DNA of 64,000 bases from Ariolimax columbianus. Taxonomy: Eukaryota; Mollusca; Gastropoda; Stylommatophora; Arionidae. The position numbers were made by a program, and so were the translations under genes. Location of the stretch: contig JAVGWX010000018.1 in assembly GCA_036924085.1 (NCBI GenBank), positions 26,671,563 to 26,735,562 of the forward strand, read 5' to 3'. Under the pieces are notes generated by a model. It saw only the letters and a list, made by a program, of their open reading frames with translations. It was not told the origin of the DNA and ran no database searches. Of this stretch, positions 11,801 to 21,952 are shown one piece after another (positions within the stretch are counted from its first letter, which is position 1; every line of letters begins with the position of its first letter).

Positions 11801-12210
11801 TGTCTCCGACCAAGTTTCTGACCCGTCAGAGCCGACTTTCGCGTTCCAGTCACCCTGCACTATGAGAATGTCTTTCTTGTGGGCATTGTTGACGTATTTC
11901 TGTAACTAGTCATAAAAACACTCAACCTCCTACTCTTCGTAGTCTGTTGTGGGGGCATATGCCTGTATTCCTGTTATGTCTTGGGCCGCTACACAGATGA
12001 CGGAGCCCATATCACTCCGAGAGGCATAATAGGGAACTTGACCCTGTATATAGCCCTCACCATTTTGCATTCCTCCATGTCCTCCCCGTCCGCAGTGTTT
12101 CAACGTGCGCGATTCATCTTGGTTTACTCCTCCCTTGGCCTCCCCGTTTCCCCGTTGATTGTTTCTTAGTGCTCTGGCGGGTGTGTGTACCAGTCGCCTT
12201 TTTGACAACG
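8846..12210 (-). mobile_element. RTE-like LINE, nearly complete, with endonuclease and RT (type B)
   Basis: Reading the minus strand from 12210 down: IQAYAPTTDYEE and a GDWNAKVG catalytic motif, then SRRTTWHSPSGKHHNQIDYI (AP-endonuclease domain, 12200-11440). A linker with FNTILKDTAEKILG follows (11366-11100), then RT with NYKTISLISHASKV, GFRADRSTIEHIFNL, FLERIMSETLDEHVGTVSIG and YLYACETWSL...MEMRCLRRILGISY (10830-9135). It ends in a short GAT run at about 8850. Frameshifts separate the blocks, so it is inactive. A 15-unit minisatellite (10123-10743) splits the RT between TGGWPTSWTQSL and QNYKTISL. The same family occurs at 25362, 26708 and 31641. Confidence 0.88.
10123..10743. repeat. 36/45-bp minisatellite inside LINE RT, 15 units
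   Basis: The array has six short (36 bp) and nine long (45 bp) units. They differ by a 9-bp block (CCAGCTTGT) and share TATCACTATGATCAATGATT. On the minus strand each unit encodes SLIIVIGEWPTSWTQ or its short form SLIIVIGEWPTQ, which is the WPTSWTQSL-(V/I)I segment of the surrounding RT. The array is therefore an in-place amplification of LINE coding sequence. Both unit lengths are multiples of three, so all frames stay open and produce spurious ORFs on both strands. Confidence 0.95.
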
Positions 12211-12254
12211 CTGTTAGTTAACCGACCTACGTCACTGTATTTATATATAGGTTA

Positions 12255-12490
12255 AATTGCGATTTAGATTGTAGTGACAGACCACACTTCCTTGAGTATT
12301 GAATTCTCTTTGACGTTGTCTTACTTCATATATTTGAGGCCCCAGATTTAGATTGTAGTGACCAGAAAATACTTCCTTGAGTATTGAATTCTCTTTATCG
12401 TTGTCTTGCTCCATATATTTGAGGGCCCGTATATAGATTGTAGTGACACAAGACACTTCCTTGAGTATTAAATTCTCTTTATCGATTGCC
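12255..12490. repeat. ~84-bp tandem repeat, three copies
   Basis: AGATTGTAGTGAC recurs at 12266, 12350 and 12435, each followed by ACTTCCTTGAGTATT and AATTCTCTTT. The third copy is truncated. No coding match was seen. Confidence 0.88.
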
Positions 12491-12720
12491 CACTAGAGAA
12501 TCCCAGCAAAATGCAAAATATTTTGGGCCTGAAACCGATCCGCAGTTATTTTAGCGCAGGAACCGGAGGTGTATTTACGGAACCGTAAATGTATTTACAA
12601 ACTAAATAAAGGTTACGCTCTGACTTCCGTTCAATTTTGACTTATGTAAAAGTATTGGTCCGTAACCGGAAGAGGGTAAGGTGAGGATGTATTGAAGTCT
12701 TTCCTGTTACTGTTTTTTTT

Positions 12721-13156
12721 ATTTGCTTTGTTTTGTCTTTAGCAGATGCCATGCGTTTTTATTTGCTTTGTTTTGTCTTTAGCAGATGCCATGCGTTTTT
12801 ATTTGCTTTGTTTTGTCTTTAGCAGATGCCATGCGTTTTTATTTGCTTTGTTTTGTCTTTAGCAGATGCCATGCGTTTTTATTTGCTTTGTTTTGTCTTT
12901 AGCAGATGCCCTGCGTTTTTATTTGCTTTGTTTTGTCTTTAGCAGATGCCATGCGTTTTTATTTGCTTTGTTTTGTCTTTAGCAGATGCCATGCGTTTTT
13001 ATTTGCTTTGTTTTGTCTTTAGCAGATGCCCTGCGTTTTTATTTGCTTTGTTTTGTCTTTAGCAGATGCCATGCGTTTTTATTTGCTTTGTTTTGTCTTT
13101 AGCAGATGCCATGCGTTTTTATTTGCTTTGTTTTGTCTTTAGCAGATGCCATGCGC
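12721..13156 (+). repeat. 40-bp tandem array of 3' splice site plus start-codon units, 11 copies
   Basis: Eleven units start at 12721 and every 40 bp after. Each contains a T-rich tract (ATTTGCTTTGTTTTGTCTTT), an AG, then CAGATGCCATGCG. The eleventh unit is continuous with the GALNT first coding exon: the same AG (13141-13142) and ATGCG run straight into unique coding sequence. Units are nearly identical apart from length-neutral changes such as CCCTGCG at 12909-12915 and 13029-13035. The array therefore multiplies a polypyrimidine tract, 3' splice acceptor and translation-start context. Confidence 0.93.
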
Positions 13157-13178
13157 AGACATCCGGTCACCTTTGTGA
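13143..13178 (+). promoter_or_regulatory. Upstream ATG and 10-codon overlapping uORF
   Basis: If the last acceptor (AG at 13141-13142) is used, the first ATG met in this exon is at 13146, out of frame with the GALNT start at 13151. It gives a ten-residue frame (MPCADIRSPL) stopping at 13176-13178. Such a uORF would be expected to lower translation from 13151 unless leaky scanning occurs. This is an inference from sequence only, and the upstream 5' UTR exon is not identified. Confidence 0.5.
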
Positions 13179-13315
13179 AGTGTATTTTGGGAAGTTTACT
13201 TTTGCTCGTTTCTGGTGTATTCTTCTTGTCTGCTGTCCGTTGGATGACGCTTGACACTTGGGAGCTTCAGAAAACTGCCCCGCTGGTGATTGTACCTGAT
13301 TCTTCAATGAGACAG
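13151..13315 (+). CDS. GALNT10-like: GALNT coding exon 1: cytoplasmic tail and signal-anchor
   Basis: 55 codons begin MRRHPVTFVK and run through a hydrophobic segment (about residues 8-29, CILGSLLLLVSGVFFLSAV) and a short luminal stem to DSSMRQ. This is the N-terminal layout of a type II Golgi membrane enzyme: two basic residues near the start, then a transmembrane anchor. The exon ends at a consensus donor, CAG|GTAAGT (13313-13321), in phase 0. The start at 13151 is chosen because it gives the short basic tail. The frame is also open upstream to an ATG at 13106 inside the 40-bp array, which would add 15 mostly hydrophobic residues. The exon lacks a conserved motif of its own; assignment rests on frame continuity with exon 2. 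Confidence 0.75.
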
Positions 13316-13429
13316 GTAAGTTTGAAATGTGTGTGTGTATGATGATTAGTGTCTATATGCGTGTGTTTTATTGTTGTTGTTATTGTTGTGTACTGAGTTA
13401 ATTACATTCTTTACGACGTTGCTTTGAAG

Positions 13430-13735
13430 GAATGTTACAGTGGCTTTTCATGAATTCTGAATCGTACTTGAGAAGGTGGTCCGGGGTCATCTTAGCTGTA
13501 GTGTAAAGCGGGAGAACATTGCTACTGATCGCTCTGCCTGGCGTAATAAAATCTCTGCTGGCACGGCGCACAAGGAGCAGACAAGAACAAGCAAGATTCA
13601 CTGAAACGGGTCACGCCAAAGGCAAGAGGCAAGTTGCCACCGTCTGACGACCAGACACTATTTCTCTGTCCTCAATGTGGTAAGACGCTTTCGGTTTGGA
13701 TTAGTGTGATCAGCCACCTGCGAAGCCACTCCGGG
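13430..13735 (+). mobile_element. LINE 3' end with zinc-finger terminus (type E)
   Basis: The + strand carries ATDRSAWRNKISAGTA, then a C2H2-like ending CPQCGKTLSVWISVISHLRS with H-x-H spacing. In other copies here (34780, 48250, 56085, 57500) the same tail follows RT: A-x-DR-x-W ... C-x2-C ... H-x3-5-H. It is shortened and frameshifted, a remnant lying just inside intron 1. Confidence 0.72.
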
Positions 13736-13859
13736 AATTACAGATGGCAATGTGGTCCTCTTCGGAACCGATGGATTAACAAAATATAACAGTGCTAAAC
13801 ATGACTCCTCAATTATCGCATCAGTAAAGGGACTGCAGTGTCGATGTTTTAGCATTGTG

Positions 13860-14600
13860 AGTGCTCACTGGACCTGTCAATCAGTTGATTTTGTCATTTG
13901 AGACTCGGTCATGTCAGGAGATGGTCAGAATTCGACTGTGATCGCACTGGAAGTCTTCAATGTGTTTCTGATCGCTCTACAGAATAATCCAAGTTTCATA
14001 ACCGTATTTCAGGATGAGGACGGCACGTGTTATATAGACTCGTAGCTTGGTTTTCGGTGCTTCTTCTTCTTCAGCAGCGGTTGGATGAGGAAGAGAAGTA
14101 TGTGGAGAAAGACTTTTTCCTCAGAAAGATGTGCTGAGATTATTGAGCAGTAGCTGTTACATTCAGAGCGAGGTCCATTTTCGTTGAACAGGCAGATGGT
14201 TATTTCGTCCGTTCATGCAGCAGGAACCTGTCTGATGAACCAAACGGTTGTGAACAGTTGAAGCAGGATGATGCTCGTGTGGTCACGTGCGTATGCCAAC
14301 AGCTCGAAAGTAAAGTCATCAGGTCCTGCGGCTCAGCCGTACGTTTATCTTCTGCAGGGTCGCACGTAGTTCTGCAATTGTGGGGGTGTCGAAATCCAGT
14401 TCTTTAACAGGGGTTTGTAAGATTGATTCCTCATTGACTCCTTGAGTAAGGCAACTGCTGGACGGTTGACGTCATCATTGTAATGCTCACTCCATCTGCT
14501 GGTTATCTCTTCAAATGAGCAACGGGGTGCAATCGGATTTATAGATATCTGCTGGAGGATGCAGCTGGATTGAGAAAGAGAAATCAATAATTACGGTTTT
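13860..14600 (-). mobile_element. LINE RT remnant (type F)
   Basis: On the minus strand: FEEITSRWSEHYNDDVNRP (14587 down), a degraded linker, TTVWFIRQVPAAWTDEITIC (normally VP-x-WR-x-G-x-I), a KVFLHILLFLIQPLL finger segment, and AVLILKYGYETWIIL (normally LLYGCETW). The order matches the better-kept element at 60300-63740. Many stops; the middle of the RT is deleted. Confidence 0.72.
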
Positions 14601-14612
14601 AATTGCACGATA

Positions 14613-14881
14613 AGGGGACGGCGTGGCCTAGTGGATAAGTGGCACGGCTCACAATCCGAAGGTGCTGGGTTCGATCCCCATCACAGCACCTGCCGTTACC
14701 CCGGGGAAGCAAACCCTTAGAAAATGCAGGAGGAAGCAGACCCTTACATAAAATGCATGCTGAAGTCGGATGCATTGGGCCGACAGGCGCAAAATAAAAA
14801 CTACAGTGCAACGCACACCGCCTTGGGGATTAGAGAAATAAGGCGAACGCAAAAAAAAATTTAAAAAAAAAAAAAAAAAAA
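14613..14881 (+). mobile_element. tRNA-derived SINE, family B (copy 2)
   Basis: It has the same head (A-box-like GTGGCCTAGTGGATAAG, B-box-like GGTTCGATCCC), body and poly-A tail as at 2268. It is flanked by perfect 12-bp direct repeats, AATTGCACGATA at 14601-14612 and 14882-14893. The high identity to the family and the intact target-site duplication suggest recent insertion. Confidence 0.95.
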
Positions 14882-14893
14882 AATTGCACGATA

Positions 14894-15269
14894 AACTGGT
14901 TACAATTTGTTGTATCTCTTCCTTTTCTGTGTATCGCTGCCAACTGTAATGTAATAATGAACACCATCCTGTTTTTGTTTTTTTGCGGCAGGACGGAGCA
15001 TGTTCTGAAGACGTCTGCGATCGGCAGAATCTTTTTACTCATGGCAGCGCCTTTCTCTTTCAGGCTATATTATATTGATGGGGTAGGCCAGAGTTTTCTC
15101 CTAGGTTTCCTAATACCCCTGTCCTCTCCTTGGCAAACTTGATGCAAGACCGAGGCCTAGTGTTCCAGACTGGTTGTAATTGATCTAACAAGAATTCCAA
15201 ACTTGCAAACCGATTTTTATTTAAATGGAATATTGCGTGGCTAAAATGGTATCTGTTTGTTACAGAGCC
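14894..15269. other. Unassigned intron sequence
   Basis: No exon, RNA gene or repeat match was seen. Confidence 0.45.
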
Positions 15270-15720
15270 TGCCGTGGGGCGCGACCGAGTACCCAGCGGT
15301 ATAACTGGGCAGGCAGATTGGACACATTAGTCTTGGTTGACAGCCAATCTAAGAGAAGGTAAACTCTGACTCTAAACCCGGGTAGACGAAGCTCTTTAGC
15401 CTGTTCGGGCAGTTCGCCCAGGAGAGGGAGAACTCTGATTTTAAACCCACAAGTCCCAGGGAGTGCTGTCTAGTCTTTGGACGATGAGAGTATCATCTGA
15501 TGTCTTGAGTAACTAGCATTTGAGAGCAACAACTCCACTGCCTTGTGGAAACCTCGACAGAGGGTAGGGCAACGGGAGTAAACCAAGACAAAAAATCTGG
15601 AGTGGTAGCACCTAAGGCGGATGGTTTCAAAATTTCGAATTCATTGGGGCAGCTCCTGCAGCTGAGCTGGCACCAAATTGTCATGCTTTCCATTTTTTTG
15701 GATTACACCAGTGAGGCCGA
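15270..15720 (+). repeat. Dispersed repeat F, copy 1
   Basis: The segment around 15530-15600 (CTCCACTGCCTTG, CGGGAGTAAACC, AAAAAATCTGG) matches 28820-28895. Upstream it has two related halves containing AACTCTGACTCTAAACCC and AACTCTGATTTTAAACCC. No coding capacity was recognised. Confidence 0.6.
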
Positions 15721-16222
15721 AAGGGGGATCCTGTAGTTTGGGCAGCTCAGGGTCTCCATATTCATGGCATGGTCTACAAAGACTGATATGCCTAATGATG
15801 ATAAAAACGGTTAAAACAAAGGGATTCAATGTTGGTACCAGTTGTTGGTTTTTGTCTTGGTGCGGTATATTGACCAAATGACAAACATGTGACTATCGGA
15901 GCATGTGATGGTCTCTGCACCATGATGCATCCTGTAGAATGTACTTAGGCGTGGGTTTCTTGAGAGAATTTAGGCCATGTCTGCTTTGGGCCCGTGATCG
16001 TTGGATATCCAGATGTATCCGTGGATGTTTTTTCGTTTGAGCTATATGCTTGCAATTCTGAGGCTAAATAAGGTACAGAAGGAAATAAATCTGGCGGTTT
16101 AATAATTTGAGGATCCATTTCCGAAAGAATCTACATCAGTTTTGAAGTCGCTTTGATTGGTACTCGGTAATGTGCTGAAATCCCCCTTTCCCCCAAGATG
16201 TTGAGTAACAACGGTAGTAATA
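15721..16222. other. Unassigned intron sequence
   Basis: No gene was recognised. A segment at 15765-15800 (GGCATGGTCTACAAAGACTG) loosely recalls one near 3304-3325, so part of it may be an old dispersed repeat. Confidence 0.4.
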
Positions 16223-16480
16223 AGGACACGCGTGTGGGCTAGTGGTTAATTGACACGGCTCACAACCCGAAGGTGTTCTATGTTCGTGCCTCAATCACAG
16301 CATTGGCCGTTACCCCGGCAAAGCAAACCCTTAGAAAATGCAGGTGGAAGCAGACCGTTACATACAAGACAATGGATGACGAAGTCCGATGTACTGAACC
16401 GACAGGCACAAAATAAAAACATAGTGAAACGCACATCGCATTGTGAAATAGAGAAATAGGCGAAAGCAAACAAATAAAAG
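16223..16480 (+). mobile_element. tRNA-derived SINE, family B (copy 3, diverged)
   Basis: It has recognisable family B head and body with more substitutions than copies 1 and 2 (for example TGGGCTAGTGGTTAATTG in the A-box region). The tail is A-rich. An imperfect direct repeat (GGTAGTAATAA at 16213 and GGTAGTAGAAG at 16490) may be the target-site duplication. Confidence 0.88.
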
Positions 16481-16489
16481 AAATAAACT

Positions 16490-16899
16490 GGTAGTAGAAG
16501 CCATCCTTGTGGTCTGACTGGGAGGTAGACGACTACGATGGAGAGATGGAGATGTGGCCATGTCTATGTTGCTGTCTTATCAGAACCGCGGAAACAAGCT
16601 ACGAGACTGTCTCTGAAAGGCGGAGGGAGAACAAGAGGCACGCGATTGTGTCCAGACTGACTTCCAGAGAATAGAAATGGCGCTTCACGAGCGGAGAATA
16701 TTCCTTCTGCAGGGATTTCGACCTCGAAGATTCCAACGATGAGTATGTTAAAGGTGTCAAGAACGTAAGCCGAGGATATCGGGTGTCCAGCGTTGCTTAG
16801 GATCAGGACATTCCTAGTGGCTGTTCTTACAGGTTTCCCGAGGTACGAGCTGTGGGCAGTTGACATATATTCTGATTGGAGCTGTCCCTAGGGAATTGG
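16490..16899. other. Unassigned intron sequence
   Basis: No gene was recognised. The open frame at 16564-16866 on the minus strand lacks recognisable domains. Confidence 0.4.
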
Positions 16900-17115
16900 G
16901 CGCCAACCTTCTGATGTACAAGTGAAGTCAAAGATGTAGCACAGTTAATAAGCCGACAACGACCAGGGAATTCATACCTGGCTGCTTGCATTAGGGTCAA
17001 GGAATCATAGCTGACTAAGATCCTCATCTGCTTCCAAGAGCCGGTCAAGGAAAAATGTAGTGACGTGTAGTCTGGCTAAACTAAATTGGGATCGCAGTGG
17101 GAAGACCTAAAGAAG
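16900..17115 (+). repeat. Dispersed repeat E, copy 1
   Basis: Shared blocks with 36960-37240 and 38385-39150 are CATACCTGGCTGCTTGC-like, GGTCAAGGAATCATAGCTGA-like, GTGTAGTCTGGCTAA and GGATCGCAGTGGGAAG. The copies differ too much for a shared frame, so it is non-coding. Confidence 0.7.
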
Positions 17116-17175
17116 CCAGTCAAAATAGGATTTGCCCTTCCGGAAGACGTTGTAAGGACGAAAGCAGAAAAAGAA

Positions 17176-17272
17176 GGAGATATACACATATGGGTGTGTC
17201 TAGATATACACACATGGGTGTGTCTAGATAAACATATATGGGTGTATCTAGTTATACACACATGGGTGTGTT
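17176..17272. repeat. 24-bp minisatellite, four copies
   Basis: Units contain ATACACACATGGGTGTGTCTAG with small changes (ATAAACATATATGGGTGTAT in the third). Confidence 0.92.
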
Positions 17273-17399
17273 TGGGGACTGCGTACATTGTTTGACAGGG
17301 ACTTTAACTTTGTTGCTATTTGGTTGACCAATTTTCGTAATCGTGATGCGTTGGTTGTCCCTAGAATATGCGACCACCCTGGGAGAAAGGGAGACAGAG

Positions 17400-17402
<3 letters not shown>

Positions 17403-17461
<59 letters not shown>

Positions 17462-17796
17462 AGAGAAGAAGAGAGAGAGAAAGAGAGAGAGAAAGCGATA
17501 TGTAGAAGAGAGAGAGAGAGATTAAAGCGATATTGATAAGATAGATAGAGAGAGAGAGAGAGAGGGATACAGCGATATGTATAAGATAGATAGAGAGAGA
17601 GAGATAAAGCGATATGGATAAGATAGATAGATAGAGATAAAGCGATACGGATAAGATAGATAGAGAAAGAGAGCGAGAGAGAGATAAAGCGATATGGATA
17701 AGAGATAGAGAGAGATAAAGTGATATGGATAAGATAGATAGAGAGAGATAAAGTGATATGGATAAGATAGATATATAGATAGATAGATAGATAGAT

Positions 17797-17857
<61 letters not shown>

Positions 17858-17860
17858 CCA
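17403..17860. repeat. (GA)n and GATA/AAGCGATATG compound repeat
   Basis: Pure GA runs at both ends (17403-17455 and 17800-17855) enclose 30-45-bp units of AAGCGATATGGATAAGATAG with GATAGA spacers. All reading frames are artefacts. Confidence 0.93.
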
Positions 17861-18225
17861 CTGTGTTTGAGACAAAGATGTGTCCGGAATAAATGCCAGA
17901 ACCTCTAAGAAATTCATGAGTGCATTTAACGAGTTTTCGAGGGCAGATCGACTGCTGTTAACGAATGTTCTGGATGGATCTCCGTAACGTGGATGCCAAG
18001 ATCCGACCTACTCATCACGACTATTGACGTACACCTATCGCTAATGGGGTAAAAGTCCTGGAACATTTTTTCACTCAAATATTTATAACATTTCCAGCCG
18101 GTATCTTCTATGTGGGTTCCATTGTAATGTTTGAAAATGATGGTGTAGTTTATGGTTGGTTATTCTTACACACAAACAAAAAACAACTTTAAAAATGAAT
18201 TTGGATCTTCAGAAGGACACGATGC
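17861..18225. other. Unassigned intron sequence
   Basis: No gene or repeat was recognised. Confidence 0.4.
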
Positions 18226-18227
18226 GT

Positions 18228-18615
18228 CTATTATGTGGGATACATGTCTTCTTTGTGATACGTGTCATCTTTGTGATGTCTTCTTTGTGATATGTCTTCT
18301 TTGTGATATGTCTTCTGTGTGATATGTCTTCTGTGTGAATGTGTCATTTTTGTGATATGTGTCTTCTTTGTGATAGGTGTCTTCTTTGTGATAGGTGTCT
18401 TCTTTGCGATATGTGTCTTCTTTGTGATAGGTGTCTTCTTTGCGATATGTGTCTTCTTTCTGATAGGTGTCTTCTTTGTGATAGTGTCATCTTTGTGATA
18501 GTGTCATCTTTGTGATATATGTCTTCTTTGTGATACATGTAATCTTTGTGATAGTGTCATCTTTGTGATACGTGTCTTCTTTATGATAGTGTAATATTTA
18601 TGATACGTGCCACAT
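18228..18615. repeat. ~18-bp minisatellite
   Basis: Units alternate TGTCTTCTTTGTGATA and TGTCATCTTTGTGATA with GTG or AGTG spacers. There are about 22 imperfect copies. On the minus strand it reads as short His/Lys-rich frames, which are not supported as protein. Confidence 0.92.
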
Positions 18616-18756
18616 TCATCACATTTGTGCGTCGCAATGAAGGGTGATAATATATCAAAGGATACACCCTCGTTTGATAAAAGAATTATGTTAATCTGCA
18701 GTCTCTTAGTCAAAGGCTAACTAAAACTGGTTAACCCTTTACAGTCCAAATTGACC

Positions 18757-18845
18757 ATTACAATCCAACTAGAGTAGCACCCCTTACAGTTCAACTAGAG
18801 TAGCACCCCTTACGGTCCAACTAGAGTAGCACCCCTTACAGTCCG
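18757..18845. repeat. 26-bp tandem repeat, three to four copies
   Basis: CCTTACAGTCCAACTAGAG and TAGCACC recur at 26-bp spacing. Confidence 0.88.
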
Positions 18846-19763
18846 ATTTATATAAAGCCACACGTCCCATATCAACCATATCTTATTATTTAGCTAAATT
18901 TGGCTTGGCTTAGCTTCGTTCGTTCTCAATCTCCCGCTACCAAACCCTGAAAGGGCTTAAGTAGCAGAATGTAGTCCAGACAACGTAATGCGTTGTGTCC
19001 TAGTTTACAGCTTGGCTGCGATATTTGCACCTTTCGGTCTAACACATCCTACTTCAGCAAACATTTTTGAGTACCGGGTTAGCATCCCCTCTTCGATCCC
19101 TTCTCCTCAGCGTATGCCCTGCTGCAGCCTGTTATCCAGGATCACCGCGTGGAGAAACTTGTATCTTTAAATTTAAAAATCATAATTTTAGTTTTAATGC
19201 ATATTAAACATTTTGTTTTTACCGTAAAACACATACAAGTATCATTCTTGTCATGGACATTAAAACAAACATTTGGTTAATTACGTTGGACTGTAAAGTT
19301 TACTAGACTGTATTTGAATACTGTATTTGACTGTATTTGTTAGGACAGATGTTGCCACCGCCATCTCTACAATAGACTAGCTTACTAGACGAAAAAGGTC
19401 ATACCATAACATAACATTTGAAACCTCACCCTGGAAACGTCATGGGAGTTAATATCTCTCTCCTCATACCACTGAGATGGAACTACGTCACGAAGTATCA
19501 CCGTGCATTTTTCGTTTCTCAAATTTCAGAAGTTTTTTCTGTACTGTTTTATTTTCTCATGTCCTTGAAAAATATATATCTTTTTAGAAACGTTTCGACC
19601 TAGATTGTTAACTGTTTTAATGTAAACTTGTAAATCCTTTTTTGTTTGTTTTAGTTTGTGTTGATTATTTTATTCATTTTTGTCTTTTTCTTTGTTTTGC
19701 TTTCTCGAAACCACTGGTGGCAAATTGGGTTTCAAGACTTTCTGTAAGCCTCGCTGTTGTCAT
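18846..19763. other. Unassigned intron sequence with a short dispersed-repeat piece
   Basis: At 18918-18985, CGTTCGTTCTCA-x-TCTCCCGC is shared with 26388-26430. The rest is AT-rich and unrecognised. Confidence 0.45.
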
Positions 19764-19834
19764 TACGTGTGTGTGTATGTGTGTGTGTGTGTGTGTATGT
19801 GTGTGTGTGTATGTGTGTATGTGTGTGGGTGTAT
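19764..19834. repeat. (GT)n microsatellite
   Basis: GT run with GTAT interruptions. Confidence 0.95.
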
Positions 19835-20074
19835 GATCCTGAATGTTAAAGCTGGTGCACTGTTTCTCTTGATCCATGGATAAAGATTACGTCTGACACC
19901 TGTAGGAAGTCCTTGCAGCAACACTAATGCCAAGAGCATAAATATATCGTGCATACAAGAGACATACCTGAACAGACGGTGCAGGTTCCAAAATGAGTGT
20001 ATGTTAAACCGAAAGGGTTGAAAGGTAGGGTCAGTGAGCAAGAACATTATGTCTGGTTTGAAACACACTGAAAC

Positions 20075-20168
20075 ATCTTGCATCACTGAAACACTAGTAT
20101 AGGTACAGACAGACACACACATGCATCACTGAAACACTAGTATAGGTATTTACTGACGCACACATGCA
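20075..20168. repeat. ~45-bp direct duplication
   Basis: GCATCACTGAAACACTAGTA followed by TAGGTA occurs at about 20078 and 20124, with ACACACATGCATC downstream of each. Confidence 0.8.
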
Positions 20169-20520
20169 TCCAAGCACTGGTTTATACATCCTGATATCGC
20201 CCAAAAGACTACGGCCCGGGGTGGAAAGATGCGCACCTCCGCCAGTAGATTACAGAGAGGCAAACCTTTAACGAAATAAAAAAAAAGAACAGGAAAGAAG
20301 TGAGTACAAATCAAATAAATTGGCTGGCAATCTCAATTATTCACATCCACAGCAGAAGCCTCTGCCATGATATAACCATAAAAAGGCAAACTGGGAACAC
20401 TTGACCAGATTAACTCTAGAGAATATCAGTAACGGACATGACAAGTGGAAGAAATGGTAAAAACATTTAATATAGCAATACTGAAAGCAGCAAAGGAATA
20501 AATCCCAAGAGACATTAGAA

Positions 20521-20658
20521 ACAACTACGTAAAGTTCTGTTCCGAAGATCTTCATATATTTCAGTAAGAGCTACGTATAGTACTGTTCCGAAGATCTTCA
20601 TTCATTTCAGTAAGAGCTACGTAAAGTAATGTTTCGAAGATCTTCATACACTTAAGCA
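20521..20658. repeat. 46-bp tandem triplication within LINE coding
   Basis: Three copies contain CTACGTA, GTTCCGAAGATCTTCAT and TTCAGTAAG. In the LINE frame a unit reads (N/S)YVK-x-CSEDLH-x-FQ, so the repeat multiplies host LINE sequence. 46 is not a multiple of three, so each added unit breaks the frame. Confidence 0.9.
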
Positions 20659-21279
20659 AGAACTATCTACTGACAGAGAATTGACAGACACTGACCAAGC
20701 CCTGAAAAGTAATGTCCAGCTAAAGAGAACCACAACAAAGTAGAGAAAGACTGAATGAAGCACCATAAGACAGTTGGAAAGACAAAAAACAAAGATCCCC
20801 AACCTAGATTTGATTAAAGTGGTACAAAAGTATGGAAACTTGCAAAGTGTCTTGCAAAGAAACCATACAAACACAAAATATCACACTAAAAGAAAATAGA
20901 AATCTGCTAACATTAGAAACGTGCAGTAAATATATTCATTGGAAAATGCAGCAGGGTTATCAAAACAAACTTAAAAGCAAAAGGAAAGAGAGACATGAAA
21001 AAAGACATGCAATAAAAGTGACAGCCCAAGATCGAGTTTGACACGAAGTTGAGATGGGCAGTGGTACAACGGCCGCTGAGCTCTGGGTCATCATGCAATC
21101 AAATTAAGTAATTCAAGGGACAAAAACCAACTGTAGCAGAGGAGCACATGATAACACAATTTACACAGCAAGAAAATGTGATAAATCAATAAAAAAAAAA
21201 AAGATTAATCTCCAGCAAAGGATGAAATTACAAATGAAATGTCAGAATGCTTTGGACTTAAAAGTAAAAAGAAACTACT

Positions 21280-21952
21280 CATCATCATCATGTAGCATGC
21301 CCTTTGTAGAACGTCACTTCCCTCACAGTCTGTGTGAAAGAAACTCGTTCTCTTGCCAAAACTCCAGCCTCCGCCACAGTCATTCCCAGGCATTCCTGGA
21401 TTTCTTGGCGCCATAGTCTTGGTCTACCCCATCTTCTTTTCAGCGAATAGTACAATTATTCGGACGTTGACTGATTGTAACCGAGTAGTGACGGTGCCGT
21501 CTTCTTTGACAGAATAAAGCCGAACCCGCTTTTTCCACCCTTGTCAGTCCCAGAGTATATGAATGTTTCTCCTGAGGAGCTGGTACAGTGCCCTTGACCG
21601 GGCCATCTGTGTTTAGAAACTCCAAGAATCTCTATCTTGGTTCTCTCCATTTCTCTTCCAATCATGAACAACTTGCCCTGGTATAGGCTTCTGACGTTCC
21701 AGGTGCCTATTCTTAGTTTTGGTTTTAGTGCCATTTCAGAGTTGTCCACTGTAATGTCGTTTCACTCACGTAGTTTTAGCCGGCCAGCCAAAGCCGTTGT
21801 CTGGGGGCTGGCGCTGCCGTACACAGGCATACTCTAGGAGCCATACGTGAGCTAGACAGGAGTGGGGGAACCAAATAGGATCCTGGCCATCAAGGATGTG
21901 GCTGCCTCTCACCGTGAGGTACTATCCCTTACACACTGCTGTCCTAACCCCA
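21280..21952 (-). mobile_element. Internally deleted full-ended LINE (5' UTR, endonuclease start, 3' end) with target duplication
   Basis: It is flanked by a perfect 14-bp direct repeat, AAAAAGAAACTACT, at 21266-21279 and 21953-21966. Reading minus, it has a leader (21952-21735), then MALKPKLRIGTWNVRSLYQ ... EILGVSKHRWPGQG ... KSGFGFILSKKTAPSLL (AP-endonuclease N-terminal third, to about 21460). The sequence then jumps to a LINE C-terminus RRWGRPRLW ... GMTVAEAGVLARER ... REVTFYKGHAT and a short GAT tail at 21280. Both ends are present but RT is missing, so it is a non-autonomous derivative about 670 bp long. Confidence 0.85.

Noticed and set aside
17361..17917. Ser/Leu-rich frames of 131-166 codons
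   Set aside because: Translations of a GA/GATA simple repeat.
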